From positions 1-42,546 of the forward strand of contig QMMN01000017.1 of assembly GCA_003647275.1 (NCBI GenBank): a DNA stretch of 42,546 nt. Direction: 5' to 3'. The first letter of the stretch is position 1, and each line of letters begins with the position of its first letter. The translations under genes and the position numbers were made by a program. The stretch is from Deltaproteobacteria bacterium (GTDB lineage Bacteria > Desulfobacterota > Desulfobacteria > Desulfobacterales > C00003060). The notes under the pieces are model-generated. The model had not been told where the DNA came from. It saw only the letters and a list, made by a program, of their open reading frames with translations, and made no database searches. Shown in pieces: positions 8,168-15,474 of this stretch.

Positions 8168-8368
8168 CTACAGCTTAACTACGTTCTTAGCTACAGGTCC
8201 CTTGGTGTTCTGTTCTACGTCAAAAGTCACCCGGTCGCCTTCAGCAAGGGTCTTAAATCCAGACCCACTGATGACGGAGTGATGAACAAAAACGTCCTTA
8301 TCGCCTTCCCGCTCAATGAAACCATATCCTTTTTGGTCACTAAACCACTTCACGATTCCTTCTGGCAT
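8168..8368 (-). CDS. CspA-family cold-shock protein
   Basis: The 66-residue protein is a single cold-shock domain, with [20 protein letters not shown] containing the RNP1 motif KGYGFI and DVFVHHSVI supplying RNP2. It binds single-stranded RNA/DNA and acts as an RNA chaperone. AAGGAGG is placed 9 nt before the ATG. A strong terminator follows. The ~750-nt region upstream of the gene is gene-free, leaving room for a long 5' leader of the kind cold-shock genes often use, but I see no definite cold-box. Confidence 0.95.
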   Translation of the reverse strand: MPEGIVKWFSDQKGYGFIEREGDKDVFVHHSVISGSGFKTLAEGDRVTFDVEQNTKGPVAKNVVKL

Positions 8369-9006
8369 AGCGCTTATCCTCCTTCCTTTTTCTTTCGTAC
8401 AGCTTTTCAGGCGTTACTTTGGAAGGAGCCACAAGAATCGCATCGCTAAGGCAAAAGGCGGAATTGAAGTGGGTTCCAAAATACGGATCCTGATTTCCGT
8501 ACTCGATCCGGTTCCTTCACATGATCAAGGATCCATGGGAAGGCGACATACACATGGACCGATTTTTTTAAGATAGATCAGCTATGGTTATGTGTCAATG
8601 AAAACTTCACAGTGCGTTAAAGGTAATATCTATTTAGGGTCGGACCTCAGCAGGATTCTGAAATTCTAACAAAAATGCTTCAGAAGGAAGCGTATTTTGG
8701 CCTTAGAAGTCCTTTTTTGACCCCAAAAAGGGGCCCCTAAAAAAAAGCACACTATCTTTTAAAGCAACAATTTTACCCCTAAAAATGGTGTTTTAAGGGT
8801 TGATAACACCTATTTTGTGGATGTTTGCCCTGAAATAACAACAGGATAGCTTGGTCTGACCCCAAATTGACAATTGACCAATAGCTGGGCCGCTCCAAAC
8901 ACCAATCAGAGTTTTGTGCAAGTTTCATGCAAATGAATGATAGAATTGTAGATGAAAAAACGATTGACTCAAGAAGCGGTTTGGTTTATGATTATAAATA
9001 GGGAGA
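8369..9006. other. Gene-free stretch upstream of csp
   Basis: No open frame with coding character is visible on either strand. The stretch includes AT-rich runs and short C/G-blocks (for example around 8710-8790), and it probably holds the csp promoter reading left. It is otherwise unexplained. Confidence 0.5.
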
Positions 9007-9097
9007 TTGAAGTTCCCTGCAGCCCGCAAAGCACTGCTGTCAGGCAGAACCTGCGGGGGCAGCGTTAGCTCTCCTGTGGAGAATGCGCTCGCTCAAT
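9007..9097. repeat. Mosaic palindromic repeat: type S plus REP-like core
   Basis: The left part TTGAAGTTCCCTGCAGC is the type S end seen at 4800. It is joined to the REP-like core GCAAAGCACTGCTGTCAGGC (from 9026), which contains the hairpin CTGCTGTCAGGCAG, and then to GCGGGGGCAGC, which can pair with GCAGCCCGC on the left. It ends with AATGCGCTCGCT. The same core occurs at 12527-12554, 27677-27703 and 38833-38859. Confidence 0.65.
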
Positions 9098-9113
9098 ATA
9101 CACAATGAGATCT

Positions 9114-9300
9114 TTGCACAACCCCTTTGAGCGGTCATTATGAACTTTTTGGGGTACCCATCCGGGCGAAGTGAACGGCCCACGCCAGTGGGCAAATCCT
9201 AAACTGTTTGAGGCCCTGGGGCCGAGTTTTTAGGATTTAGTGAGCAAGCCCGTAGATGGGTCAAAAAGTTCATGTAAATAAGTGAAAAGGGGTTTTGCAA
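9114..9300. repeat. Nested palindromic element, copy A
   Basis: Concentric inverted repeats are visible: TTGCA/TGCAA ends with AACCCCTTT/AAAGGGGTT, then TGAACTTTTT (9141-9150) with AAAAAGTTCA (9263-9272), then ACCCATC with GATGGGT, and an innermost hairpin AAATCCTAAA/TTTAGGATTT around the core CTGTTTGAGG…CCGAGTTTTT. The core is shared with copy B at 31764-31950, whose arms have a different sequence that is still self-complementary. It sits 26 nt upstream of the ilv leader peptide. Confidence 0.75.
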
Positions 9301-9326
9301 GGGGCTATGTAGTATATTCTGTGATC

Positions 9327-9437
9327 ATGATTTCGTTCGGTGCAAACATCGTAGCTTTTTTATCCCTCAGCCTTGCTGTCGTTGTAGTGGTAGTAGGTGT
9401 GGCTGCGTATTGCCTTGCGCCGGAGGGAACAATGTAA
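9327..9437 (+). CDS. ilv leader peptide, 36 residues, Val-rich
   Basis: The 36-codon frame starts ATG ATT TCG and encodes MISFGANIVAFLSLSLAV…, with six consecutive Val codons (GTC GTT GTA GTG GTA GTA, 9378-9395) followed by Gly-Val, and ends at TAA 9435-9437. It is rich in Val, Leu and Ile, the end products of the pathway of the gene downstream. This matches the logic and even the look of the E. coli ilvB leader, which also has runs of Val codons. No strong ribosome-binding site is seen, so its translation rate is uncertain. Its role would be to sense charged tRNA-Val: ribosome stalling at the Val run would expose the antiterminator segment at 9414-9427. Confidence 0.85.
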   Translation: MISFGANIVAFLSLSLAVVVVVVGVAAYCLAPEGTM

Positions 9438-9480
9438 GTTAAAAACCACATCAGAGAATTTCAACCCCCGCCGGCGCAAG
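9414..9480 (+). promoter_or_regulatory. Antiterminator pairing of the ilv attenuator
   Basis: CTTGCGCCGG at 9414-9423, inside the leader frame 18 nt after the Val run, is perfectly complementary to CCGGCGCAAG at 9471-9480. The duplex extends by three more G-C pairs after one mismatch (9425-9427 with 9467-9469). The second strand is the 5' arm and loop of the terminator at 9465-9490, so the two structures exclude each other. A ribosome stalled on Val codons frees the first strand; one reaching the stop codon covers it. Confidence 0.85.
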
Positions 9481-9497
9481 CCGACGGGGGTTTTTTT
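9465..9497 (+). terminator. Rho-independent terminator (attenuator) before ilvB
   Basis: The arms CCCCCGCCGGC (9465-9475) and GCCGACGGGGG (9480-9490) form a stem with one C-A mismatch closed by the tetraloop GCAA, followed by seven T residues (9491-9497). It lies 61 nt before the ilvB start, between leader peptide and gene, so it acts as an attenuator rather than an end-of-operon terminator. Confidence 0.9.
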
Positions 9498-9558
9498 GTT
9501 TTGGGGCTTTCTACAAAAGACTGCAAGCATCAAGAACAGAAACAAAAGGAGGACCATC

Positions 9559-11232
9559 ATGAAATGCAGTGGAGCAGAAATTATCGTGAAGTTGCTGGAA
9601 AGGCAGGGGATAGAGACAATTTCCGGCATTCCCGGCGGCGCCAACTTGCCAATTTACGATGCGTTACGTGACAGCCGAATTCATCATGTGTTGGCACGTC
9701 ATGAACAAGGAGCAAGCTTTATCGCCCAAGGAATGGCGCGAAGCACAGGACGGGTCGCAGTCTGTTTCGGAACGTCAGGGCCGGGAGCCACCAACCTTCT
9801 TACGGCTATTGCGGACGCCAAATTGGACTCGATCCCGATTATCGCCATCACGGGCCAGGTTCCAACTTCCCTGATTGGCACGGACGCTTTTCAGGAAGTT
9901 GACACATACGGTCTGACTCTCCCGATTACCAAGCATAACTTTCTGGTCCAGCGCGCAAGAGAGTTGTTCGAGGTCCTACCGGGATCATTCAAAATCGCTG
10001 GGTCAGGGCGACCCGGCCCGGTGGTGATTGATATCCCCAAGGATATTCAGACTGAGACAGTCGAGTTTGAGAGGTGGCCGGAACCATGGAAGCCCAAGCC
10101 CCAGGCTTCCTGTGACCCAGGAGATATTGAGCGCATCGCCAACATGATTCATGAGGCCAAACGCCCTGTTATCTGTATCGGTGGAGGAATCATTGCTTCT
10201 GGATGCTCAGAAGCCTTGATCGAAATGGCAAAAAAGAATTCAATCCCGGTTACTTCAACGCTGATGGGATTGGGGTGCTTTCCGCCTGATGACCCCCTTT
10301 TCTTGGGAATGGTCGGAATGCACGGTGCGCGGTATACAAACTATATTCTGGAAGAGGCTGACCTGCTCCTGGCATTTGGTGTGCGCTTTGATGACCGGGC
10401 CACTGGTAATGTGCGGGAATTCTGTAAGCATGCCTCGATTATTCATATTGATATTGATCATTCCGAGATCGATAAAATCAAGGCGTCGAATCTCTCGATG
10501 GTGTGCGACGTGGGGTCGGTCCTGCAAAACCTGGTTCCTGAAATTAAGGCTGACAGACGTTTGGACTGGAATTCACGTGTGGCCTGGCTGAAGGCTGAAT
10601 ATCCTGCTGTCTCACCCGCAACCGATAGTTTGCTGCACCCCGTGAACCTTCTATCGCAAGTTAGTAAACGGGTGGAACCTGACACGATTATCACCACCGA
10701 TGTCGGGCAGCATCAAATGTGGGTTGCTCAGACCTATCCGTTCCGCTATCCGCGCACTTTTTTGACCTCCGGCGGCTTGGGAACAATGGGTTTTGGCGTT
10801 CCTGTCGCTATTGGTGCGGCATTGGCAAATCCAGACCGTAAGGTGGTCTGCATTAGCGGTGATGGTTCTTTTTTGATGAACATCCAGGAGCTGGCGACAA
10901 TGGCGGAACAAAATCTGAACATAACGATCATCATTATGAACAACAATCACCTGGGGCTGGTTCGCCAGCAACAGGAGCTATTCTACAACAAACGGATCTA
11001 CGCTGTGAAATTCGATTCAAGTCCTGATTTTGCAGCTGTCGCAGAAGGATTCGGTGTTTCAGCGTATGATTTGAAAAGGAGTCGGGATCCGGTTAAGACA
11101 CTATCCCTGGCATTATCCGCGCCAGGACCGAGCGTTGTCAATGCGCCAATTGACGTTCATGCAAACGTGTACCCGATGGTGCCGCCAGGCGCTGCAAATC
11201 GAGAAATGATAGGAGGTGAAGCCCATGCCTAA
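9559..11232 (+). CDS. ilvB: Acetolactate synthase large subunit
   Basis: The 557-residue protein is a thiamin-diphosphate enzyme with the three AHAS domains: PYR (residues 1-170, catalytic Glu49 in ARHEQGASF), FAD/central (190-330), and PP (360-540) with GDGSFLMNIQEL and the NN ending the ThDP/Mg motif. QVPTSLIGTDAFQE is typical of AHAS. It condenses two pyruvates, or pyruvate with 2-ketobutyrate, at the start of Val/Leu/Ile synthesis. The ATG at 9559 follows AAAAGGAGG. It is preceded by a leader/attenuator and overlaps by 8 nt the start of a decayed ilvN, so its regulatory subunit must be encoded elsewhere or be missing. Confidence 0.93.
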   Translation: MKCSGAEIIVKLLERQGIETISGIPGGANLPIYDALRDSRIHHVLARHEQGASFIAQGMARSTGRVAVCFGTSGPGATNLLTAIADAKLDSIPIIAITGQVPTSLIGTDAFQEVDTYGLTLPITKHNFLVQRARELFEVLPGSFKIAGSGRPGPVVIDIPKDIQTETVEFERWPEPWKPKPQASCDPGDIERIANMIHEAKRPVICIGGGIIASGCSEALIEMAKKNSIPVTSTLMGLGCFPPDDPLFLGMVGMHGARYTNYILEEADLLLAFGVRFDDRATGNVREFCKHASIIHIDIDHSEIDKIKASNLSMVCDVGSVLQNLVPEIKADRRLDWNSRVAWLKAEYPAVSPATDSLLHPVNLLSQVSKRVEPDTIITTDVGQHQMWVAQTYPFRYPRTFLTSGGLGTMGFGVPVAIGAALANPDRKVVCISGDGSFLMNIQELATMAEQNLNITIIIMNNNHLGLVRQQQELFYNKRIYAVKFDSSPDFAAVAEGFGVSAYDLKRSRDPVKTLSLALSAPGPSVVNAPIDVHANVYPMVPPGAANREMIGGEAHA

Positions 11233-11499
11233 TTCGATTATTGAATTGAAAGTTCGTAATCATCCAGGCGTCATACGGTGCTGAAAAAACACCGGGCGCC
11301 AGGCATTCATTCGTGGAAAATCCGTCACCCGCAGGATGTTGAGCCAATCACCATAATCGCAAGGGCACGAAACAAGCATGTTTCATGTGGTCGTGGCCGA
11401 GGCAAGGATTCTAATACAATTGCTTAGCCAAAGCGGAGGTTGCGGCTTATCCAGGACGCTATGCAACATGAATTCAAGGAGGTAAAGAATGCAGGTTAA
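11225..11499 (+). pseudogene. ilvN: Decayed acetolactate synthase small subunit (ilvN)
   Basis: The ATG at 11225 overlaps the ilvB stop and reads MPNSIIELKVRNHPGVI, the ACT-domain start of an IlvN/IlvH regulatory subunit, but hits TGA after 19 codons. Reading on in a second frame gives VLKKH, then IRHPQDVEPITIIARARNKH, and in a third frame FHVVVAEARILIQLLSQSGG. A further shift gives RLIQDAMQHEFKEVKN before TAA at 11497-11499. These are recognisable IlvN segments in order, so at least three frame changes, and probably an internal deletion of the GLFSRRAFN-type region, have destroyed it. Sequencing error cannot explain a missing segment. Confidence 0.75.
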
Positions 11500-12364
11500 G
11501 ACACATATCCATGCCATAAAGATCCCTTTTCAAATTCCGATCGGCCCGCAGAAATCAATTGAACGGTTCGTTTACGCTTATCTTATCTATGGCAAAGATA
11601 AGATTTATCTCATTGACACCGGAGTCGCCTCATCGGAAGTCTTGATTTTCGATTATGTAAGGAAGACAGGACGAAATCCCGATGAGATATCCATGATCGT
11701 TCTTACCCATTCTCATCCGGATCATATCGGATCGGCACAAGCCATAAAAAAGGCAACCGGTTGTACTGTTGCGGCGCACCCTGGCGAAAAATCCTGGATT
11801 GAAGACGTGGAACTGCAGTTCAGGGAACGGCCGGTTCCCGGCTTCCATTCCCTTGTAGGGGGCTCTGTTGAAGTTGACCGGATTCTGGAGGAAGGCAATG
11901 TTCTGGACCTGGGTGACGGCCTCAAGTTGCAAGTGTTCCACACGCCGGGCCACTCTAAAGGTTCCATCTCCCTTTGGCTCCAGGAGGATAGAGTCCTCTT
12001 CACCGGCGATGCGATTCCACTGGCAGGCGATATCCCCATTTATGAAGATGTATTGGCCGCTGTCAGGTCCATAAAGAAGTTAAAGGACATTCATGGAATC
12101 AAGATTTTGCTCGCTTCCTGGAATGACCTGCAGGAAGGTGGCCGGGTATATCAGCTGATGGATGAAGGTTTACACTATTTTCAACATATCCACGAGATTG
12201 TTACCAAGGTGGCTGGTAACACTTCTCAACTGACACCAATGGAATTGTGCGGGCGGGTTATAGAAGATCTCGGATTACCCCAAATAGCCGTGAATCCCCT
12301 TGTTGCCAGGTCCTTTGAAGCAAACTTGGCGGTACGTGATCAGCAAACTTTACTTTACAATTAG
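11489..12364 (+). CDS. Metallo-beta-lactamase-fold hydrolase
   Basis: The 291-residue protein has the MBL metal signature THSHPDHIG (HxHxDH) near residues 74-82, a third ligand region HTPGHSKGS (~150-158) and FTGDAIPLAGD (~170). The N-terminal IYLIDTGVASSEV strand is usual for the glyoxalase-II-like group. The likely reaction is hydrolysis of a thioester, ester or lactone, with the substrate unknown. AAGGAGG lies 6-7 nt before the ATG. The gene start overlaps the end of the ilvN relic, so it may be transcribed with ilvB, although a metabolic link is not obvious. Confidence 0.85.
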   Translation: MQVKTHIHAIKIPFQIPIGPQKSIERFVYAYLIYGKDKIYLIDTGVASSEVLIFDYVRKTGRNPDEISMIVLTHSHPDHIGSAQAIKKATGCTVAAHPGEKSWIEDVELQFRERPVPGFHSLVGGSVEVDRILEEGNVLDLGDGLKLQVFHTPGHSKGSISLWLQEDRVLFTGDAIPLAGDIPIYEDVLAAVRSIKKLKDIHGIKILLASWNDLQEGGRVYQLMDEGLHYFQHIHEIVTKVAGNTSQLTPMELCGRVIEDLGLPQIAVNPLVARSFEANLAVRDQQTLLYN

Positions 12365-12504
12365 ATATCTATGAGTATCATGATGCCTATCTATATGATC
12401 ATCGAGATTGTCCATCTAATTTGGGGTCAGTTCGGCCTCTATCATGCGTCTAAAATACGTGTAAACCTCTGTGGGTCCGAAAGGATATAGGCTTGCACTG
12501 CCAA

Positions 12505-12610
12505 AGCGAGCGCTAACCCCACAGCCCGCGAAGCACTGCCGTCAGGCAGAACCTAGGAGGAATGCGCTCGCTATTGCGGTTCAACGGGGCTTGCTGCAGG
12601 GAGCTTCAAT
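12505..12610. repeat. Mosaic palindromic repeat: REP-like core within AGCGAGCGC arms
   Basis: Arms AGCGAGCGC (12505-12513) and GCGCTCGCT (12564-12572) enclose the REP-like core GCGAAGCACTGCCGTCAGGC with the hairpin CTGCCGTCAGGCAG. To the right, TTGCTGCAGGGAGCTTCAA matches the type S end at 4800 in inverted orientation. The flanking 12365-12504 and 12611-12731 hold no gene. Confidence 0.65.
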
Positions 12611-12731
12611 CCTCGATCATACAAAAATCGTTATGTACGATTGTTTCAGTCCAATTTGGACAGAATTAACATCAGAAAGGTATTAGTTGAGCGCCTCCTC
12701 TGAAAATGGTAAGGAATAAGGAGATGAAATC

Positions 12732-13043
12732 ATGAGTTTTATAAATGAGCATGATCTATATAATTATTTTGAACTTTACGAAGCATATCAGCAAACAGAG
12801 GACCCGGGACTATTGGATGAATCAGACAAAAGACTCTCGCGATATAAAGACCGATTTCATAAGCATCCAGAAGCAGTGTTAAAACTTTTGTCAGAGAAGA
12901 AAAATGATTTTATTCATCGGTATGAGGCATCTTACAAGGACCTAGTCTTTGATCTGGAGATGCATGCCAAAACCATGGAATCAATCAAACGGACCCATAC
13001 CTATGATGCTGAACGCGATATGTGGGTACCAAAGCAGGGATAA
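12732..13043 (+). CDS. Small hypothetical protein, 103 residues
   Basis: I do not recognise this family. AAGGAG lies 8 nt before the ATG, which supports a real gene. The product is acidic/basic mixed and predicted all-helical (NEHDLYNYFELYEAYQQ, VFDLEMHAKTMESIK), with no signal peptide, membrane segment or cysteine. It is isolated between a repeat and the 262-bp element at 13106, so its neighbours give no clue to a role. Confidence 0.6.
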   Translation: MSFINEHDLYNYFELYEAYQQTEDPGLLDESDKRLSRYKDRFHKHPEAVLKLLSEKKNDFIHRYEASYKDLVFDLEMHAKTMESIKRTHTYDAERDMWVPKQG

Positions 13044-13105
13044 CGAGAAAAGCGTGAAAGCGGGGTCAGCCCCTGACGTTGGCAGGCCTCATAACCCATT
13101 ACCTT

Positions 13106-13367
13106 TAGCCCGGATATTTCACGAGCCGAGGTCGCCGCAGCCGCAAGGCGTAGCCCGGGACGCTGTAGTCTGTTACCGCGAGCGGGCTGCAACACAGCGG
13201 ATGCGGTGAGATCGGCTCGCCCAAAGGGTAAAAAATGTCGATGGTTTGTTAGCAAAACCTTAGTGACAAATTGTTACCGCAGAAGGTTTAAGCAAAATCA
13301 TCCTAACAATACCAGACTGTTATCTTTATGAAACTCTATCGACATTTTTTATGAAATGTTCGGGTTA
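13106..13367. mobile_element. 262-bp MITE-like element with terminal inverted repeats and two internal hairpins
   Basis: Termini TAGCCCGGATATTTCA (13106-13121) and TGAAATGTTCGGGTTA (13352-13367) are inverted repeats matching at 13 of 16 positions. Inside lie two side-by-side hairpins. The left GC-rich one runs from CGAGCCGA (13122-13129) to TCGGCTCG (13212-13219) with inner CCGCA/TGCGG and CCGC/GCGG. The right AT-rich one runs from TAAAAAATGTCGAT (13229-13242) to ATCGACATTTTTTA (13338-13351) with inner TTGTTAG/CTAACAA and AAACCTT/AAGGTTT. No coding frame is present. It ends 17 nt before the GNAT start. No clear target-site duplication is visible. Confidence 0.65.
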
Positions 13368-13384
13368 GGCTCGGGCGCCAGGTA

Positions 13385-13933
13385 ATGTTCGATCGGTCAT
13401 CAGAGATGAAGGGCAGGATTCGTCAATGTGACAGTCATGACTTTGAGACGATGTGCGTCATTATCAATGATGCTGCAGAAGCTTATCATGGTATCATCCC
13501 CGAAGACCGTTGGAAAGTACCTTATATGTCTATAGAAGAGCTTCAGCATGAAATCGATGACGGTGTGATTTTTCGGGGATATGAAGAAGCGGGCGAATTG
13601 ATCGGTGTGATGGGAATCCAAGATGTTCAGGATGTAACACTGATCAGACATGCCTATGTGCGCACGGCCAGACGAAATCAGGGCATAGGAAGCAAATTAC
13701 TATCCGAGCTTTGCAAGCAGACCAAGCGCCCGATCTTAATCGGCACTTGGGCAGATGCCGTTTGGGCGATTCGTTTCTATGAAAAACACGGCTTTCGATT
13801 GGTTTCCCCAAAAGAGAAGGATCGGTTGCTGAAAAAATATTGGTCGATTCCTGAACGTCAGGTCGAGACCTCTGTGGTTCTGGCAGACCAGAAGTGGTTC
13901 AAGCTTTGCCAAAAAGAGGCAATCAGCACCTGA
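13385..13933 (+). CDS. GNAT-family N-acetyltransferase
   Basis: The protein has the GNAT fold with motif A VRTARRNQGIGSKLL (the Q/R-x-x-G-x-G/A acetyl-CoA pyrophosphate loop, near residues 92-106) and motif B RFYEKHGFRLV. Acetyl-CoA is the expected donor; the acceptor is unknown. The ATG at 13385 has only a weak AGG upstream; an in-frame ATG at 13406 (MKGRIRQ) is an alternative and fits the common GNAT start just before IRxCxxxD. The gene begins 18 nt after the 262-bp element, so its promoter may lie in that element. Confidence 0.85.
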   Translation: MFDRSSEMKGRIRQCDSHDFETMCVIINDAAEAYHGIIPEDRWKVPYMSIEELQHEIDDGVIFRGYEEAGELIGVMGIQDVQDVTLIRHAYVRTARRNQGIGSKLLSELCKQTKRPILIGTWADAVWAIRFYEKHGFRLVSPKEKDRLLKKYWSIPERQVETSVVLADQKWFKLCQKEAIST

Positions 13934-14017
13934 CGGCGGCATTAACACAGCCCTCATTCAAGCCCGCCTTCAGGGAATTTTATAAAACGCCTGGATCGTT
14001 TGATAAGGATTTAAAAA

Positions 14018-14037
14018 AATGATAAGAGATTATCATT
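14018..14037. promoter_or_regulatory. Perfect 8-bp palindrome upstream of the lipoprotein gene
   Basis: AATGATAA and TTATCATT are separated by GAGA, 70 nt before the lipoprotein ATG. The half-sites resemble those of Fur boxes, but the centre is one base longer than the usual Fur spacing. It could be an operator or a small hairpin. Confidence 0.35.
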
Positions 14038-14107
14038 AGTTTCAGTTAATCTTTAGGGCATATTGGCCCCTTTGGGCGGTGAGAATTCATTAAACGGGGA
14101 GGGATTA

Positions 14108-15424
14108 ATGAAAAAATATCCCCATGTCATGATGTCTAGTATGATTGCAATTCTATTCATAGGCTGTTATCCAGCCGCCCAGAAAAGGATTGTGGAACAA
14201 CCTGAGATCGAAAGTGTGTTCTATCTTCCTGCTGAGATCATAAGCGTAGACAAAGATCTTGTCACAATAAGAGTGGAAAAACCCGTTTTGTTTAAAGGAG
14301 ATGTCAAATTAGCATTACAGCTGGCCCAGGGGATCATACAAAACAGTTATCTTTTGGAGGGAAAGGAAACCCATTTAAACCAGACCAGGGTTAAGGTCAT
14401 GAGAGTTATGGGAGATGACATACAGCTTAAGGTCCTTGGGAAACCAGTGCCTTATAAGCCTGGCGAGGTGGTGAAAATCTCTCTTGAAAAGAAAACAATA
14501 GCCATTCGGGACTTTGAGGTTATCATTGGTAAAAATAAGGAGGTCGCTAAATACGTCCAGGAAGATGTAACCACTGCTTTGGTCAACTCGGGTCAATTCA
14601 ATGTGGTGGAACGGCTAAAACTAAAATCTGTTTTAGACGAATTAACACTGAGCGAATTGGGTTTGACCGATTCTAAGAGTGCCAAACAGATTGGTAAACT
14701 CCTTGGTGCAGACATTATTCTAACCGGCACGCTGGCAGCGACAGGCGAGGAATGGAATGTTAATCTAAGGCTGATAAACACAGAGACCGGCCTCATAACA
14801 ACAGCATTTAACAAGCGTGGCTCTCTGCATGAGTTAAAAGAGGCATCTTTTAGGGAGACCAGAAATATTGACGGTCGTTTTGAGGATAACGCATCAGGGC
14901 TGGCAGGCTGGATTATTGGCACACAATTCGATGATAAGGCCGGTAAAGGGGGCTATCAAAAGGTTTATATTGACGAAACACAGGGAGCCAACGGCACCAC
15001 CAAATCCCTGGCTATGGATTTCAGGTTGGGTTCAGGGAAGAGCAGAAAGCTAAGAAAAATGAGGGGTGGAATTCGTGCCAGCATCATGAATCGACTTAAA
15101 CGTGATCTCAGCCATTACTCTGGAATCAGATTTTTCATTAAGGCAAACAAAGACCTTACGATTAGGTTTCTGTTGGCTGATAGCCAAAAAAACACTGTTG
15201 AGGAAGAAAATTGGTTCCATAATATACTCGTGACAAAAGACTGGCAAGAGGTGTGTATTCCTTTTAACTCACTGTCACTTCAGAAGGTCAGAGGCAGGAG
15301 ACTTAGGACAAACCAAATCCTTGAGCTAAACAACATAGAAAGAATTGAGTGGGTCGTGAGTGAAAGAAATGTGAAACGCCGTACAGAAGGGACAATTTGG
15401 CTTGATGAAGTTACATTTTATTAA
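14108..15424 (+). CDS. FlgO/CsgG-like lipoprotein with C-terminal CIA30/CBM11-like domain
   Basis: The start at 14108 (GGGAGGGATTA upstream) gives [20 protein letters not shown], with a lipobox-like FIGC, so a lipid-anchored protein is likely. Residues ~115-250 carry the FlgO/CsgG-type module ([44 protein letters not shown]). The C-terminal ~170 residues (from [15 protein letters not shown], through [18 protein letters not shown], to [11 protein letters not shown]) look like a galactose-binding-fold domain of the CIA30 or CBM11 kind. I infer an outer-membrane-associated protein that may bind sugar. The two-domain combination is unusual. Flagellar or curli partners are not nearby, apart from an orphan flgE 4 kb downstream. 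Confidence 0.7.
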   Translation: MKKYPHVMMSSMIAILFIGCYPAAQKRIVEQPEIESVFYLPAEIISVDKDLVTIRVEKPVLFKGDVKLALQLAQGIIQNSYLLEGKETHLNQTRVKVMRVMGDDIQLKVLGKPVPYKPGEVVKISLEKKTIAIRDFEVIIGKNKEVAKYVQEDVTTALVNSGQFNVVERLKLKSVLDELTLSELGLTDSKSAKQIGKLLGADIILTGTLAATGEEWNVNLRLINTETGLITTAFNKRGSLHELKEASFRETRNIDGRFEDNASGLAGWIIGTQFDDKAGKGGYQKVYIDETQGANGTTKSLAMDFRLGSGKSRKLRKMRGGIRASIMNRLKRDLSHYSGIRFFIKANKDLTIRFLLADSQKNTVEEENWFHNILVTKDWQEVCIPFNSLSLQKVRGRRLRTNQILELNNIERIEWVVSERNVKRRTEGTIWLDEVTFY

Positions 15425-15474
15425 AAGCGGTTTTAAAACCAGTTGTAGCACGAAATGTGCATAGAGAGGTATAT

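Noticed and set aside
9397-9558. N-terminal extension of IlvB starting upstream of the terminator
   Set aside because: The frame runs through the attenuator hairpin, and the ATG at 9559 has an excellent ribosome-binding site and the normal family start.
13106-13367. Degenerate transposase gene inside the 262-bp element
   Set aside because: No frame gives a protein-like sequence; the element is dominated by hairpins.
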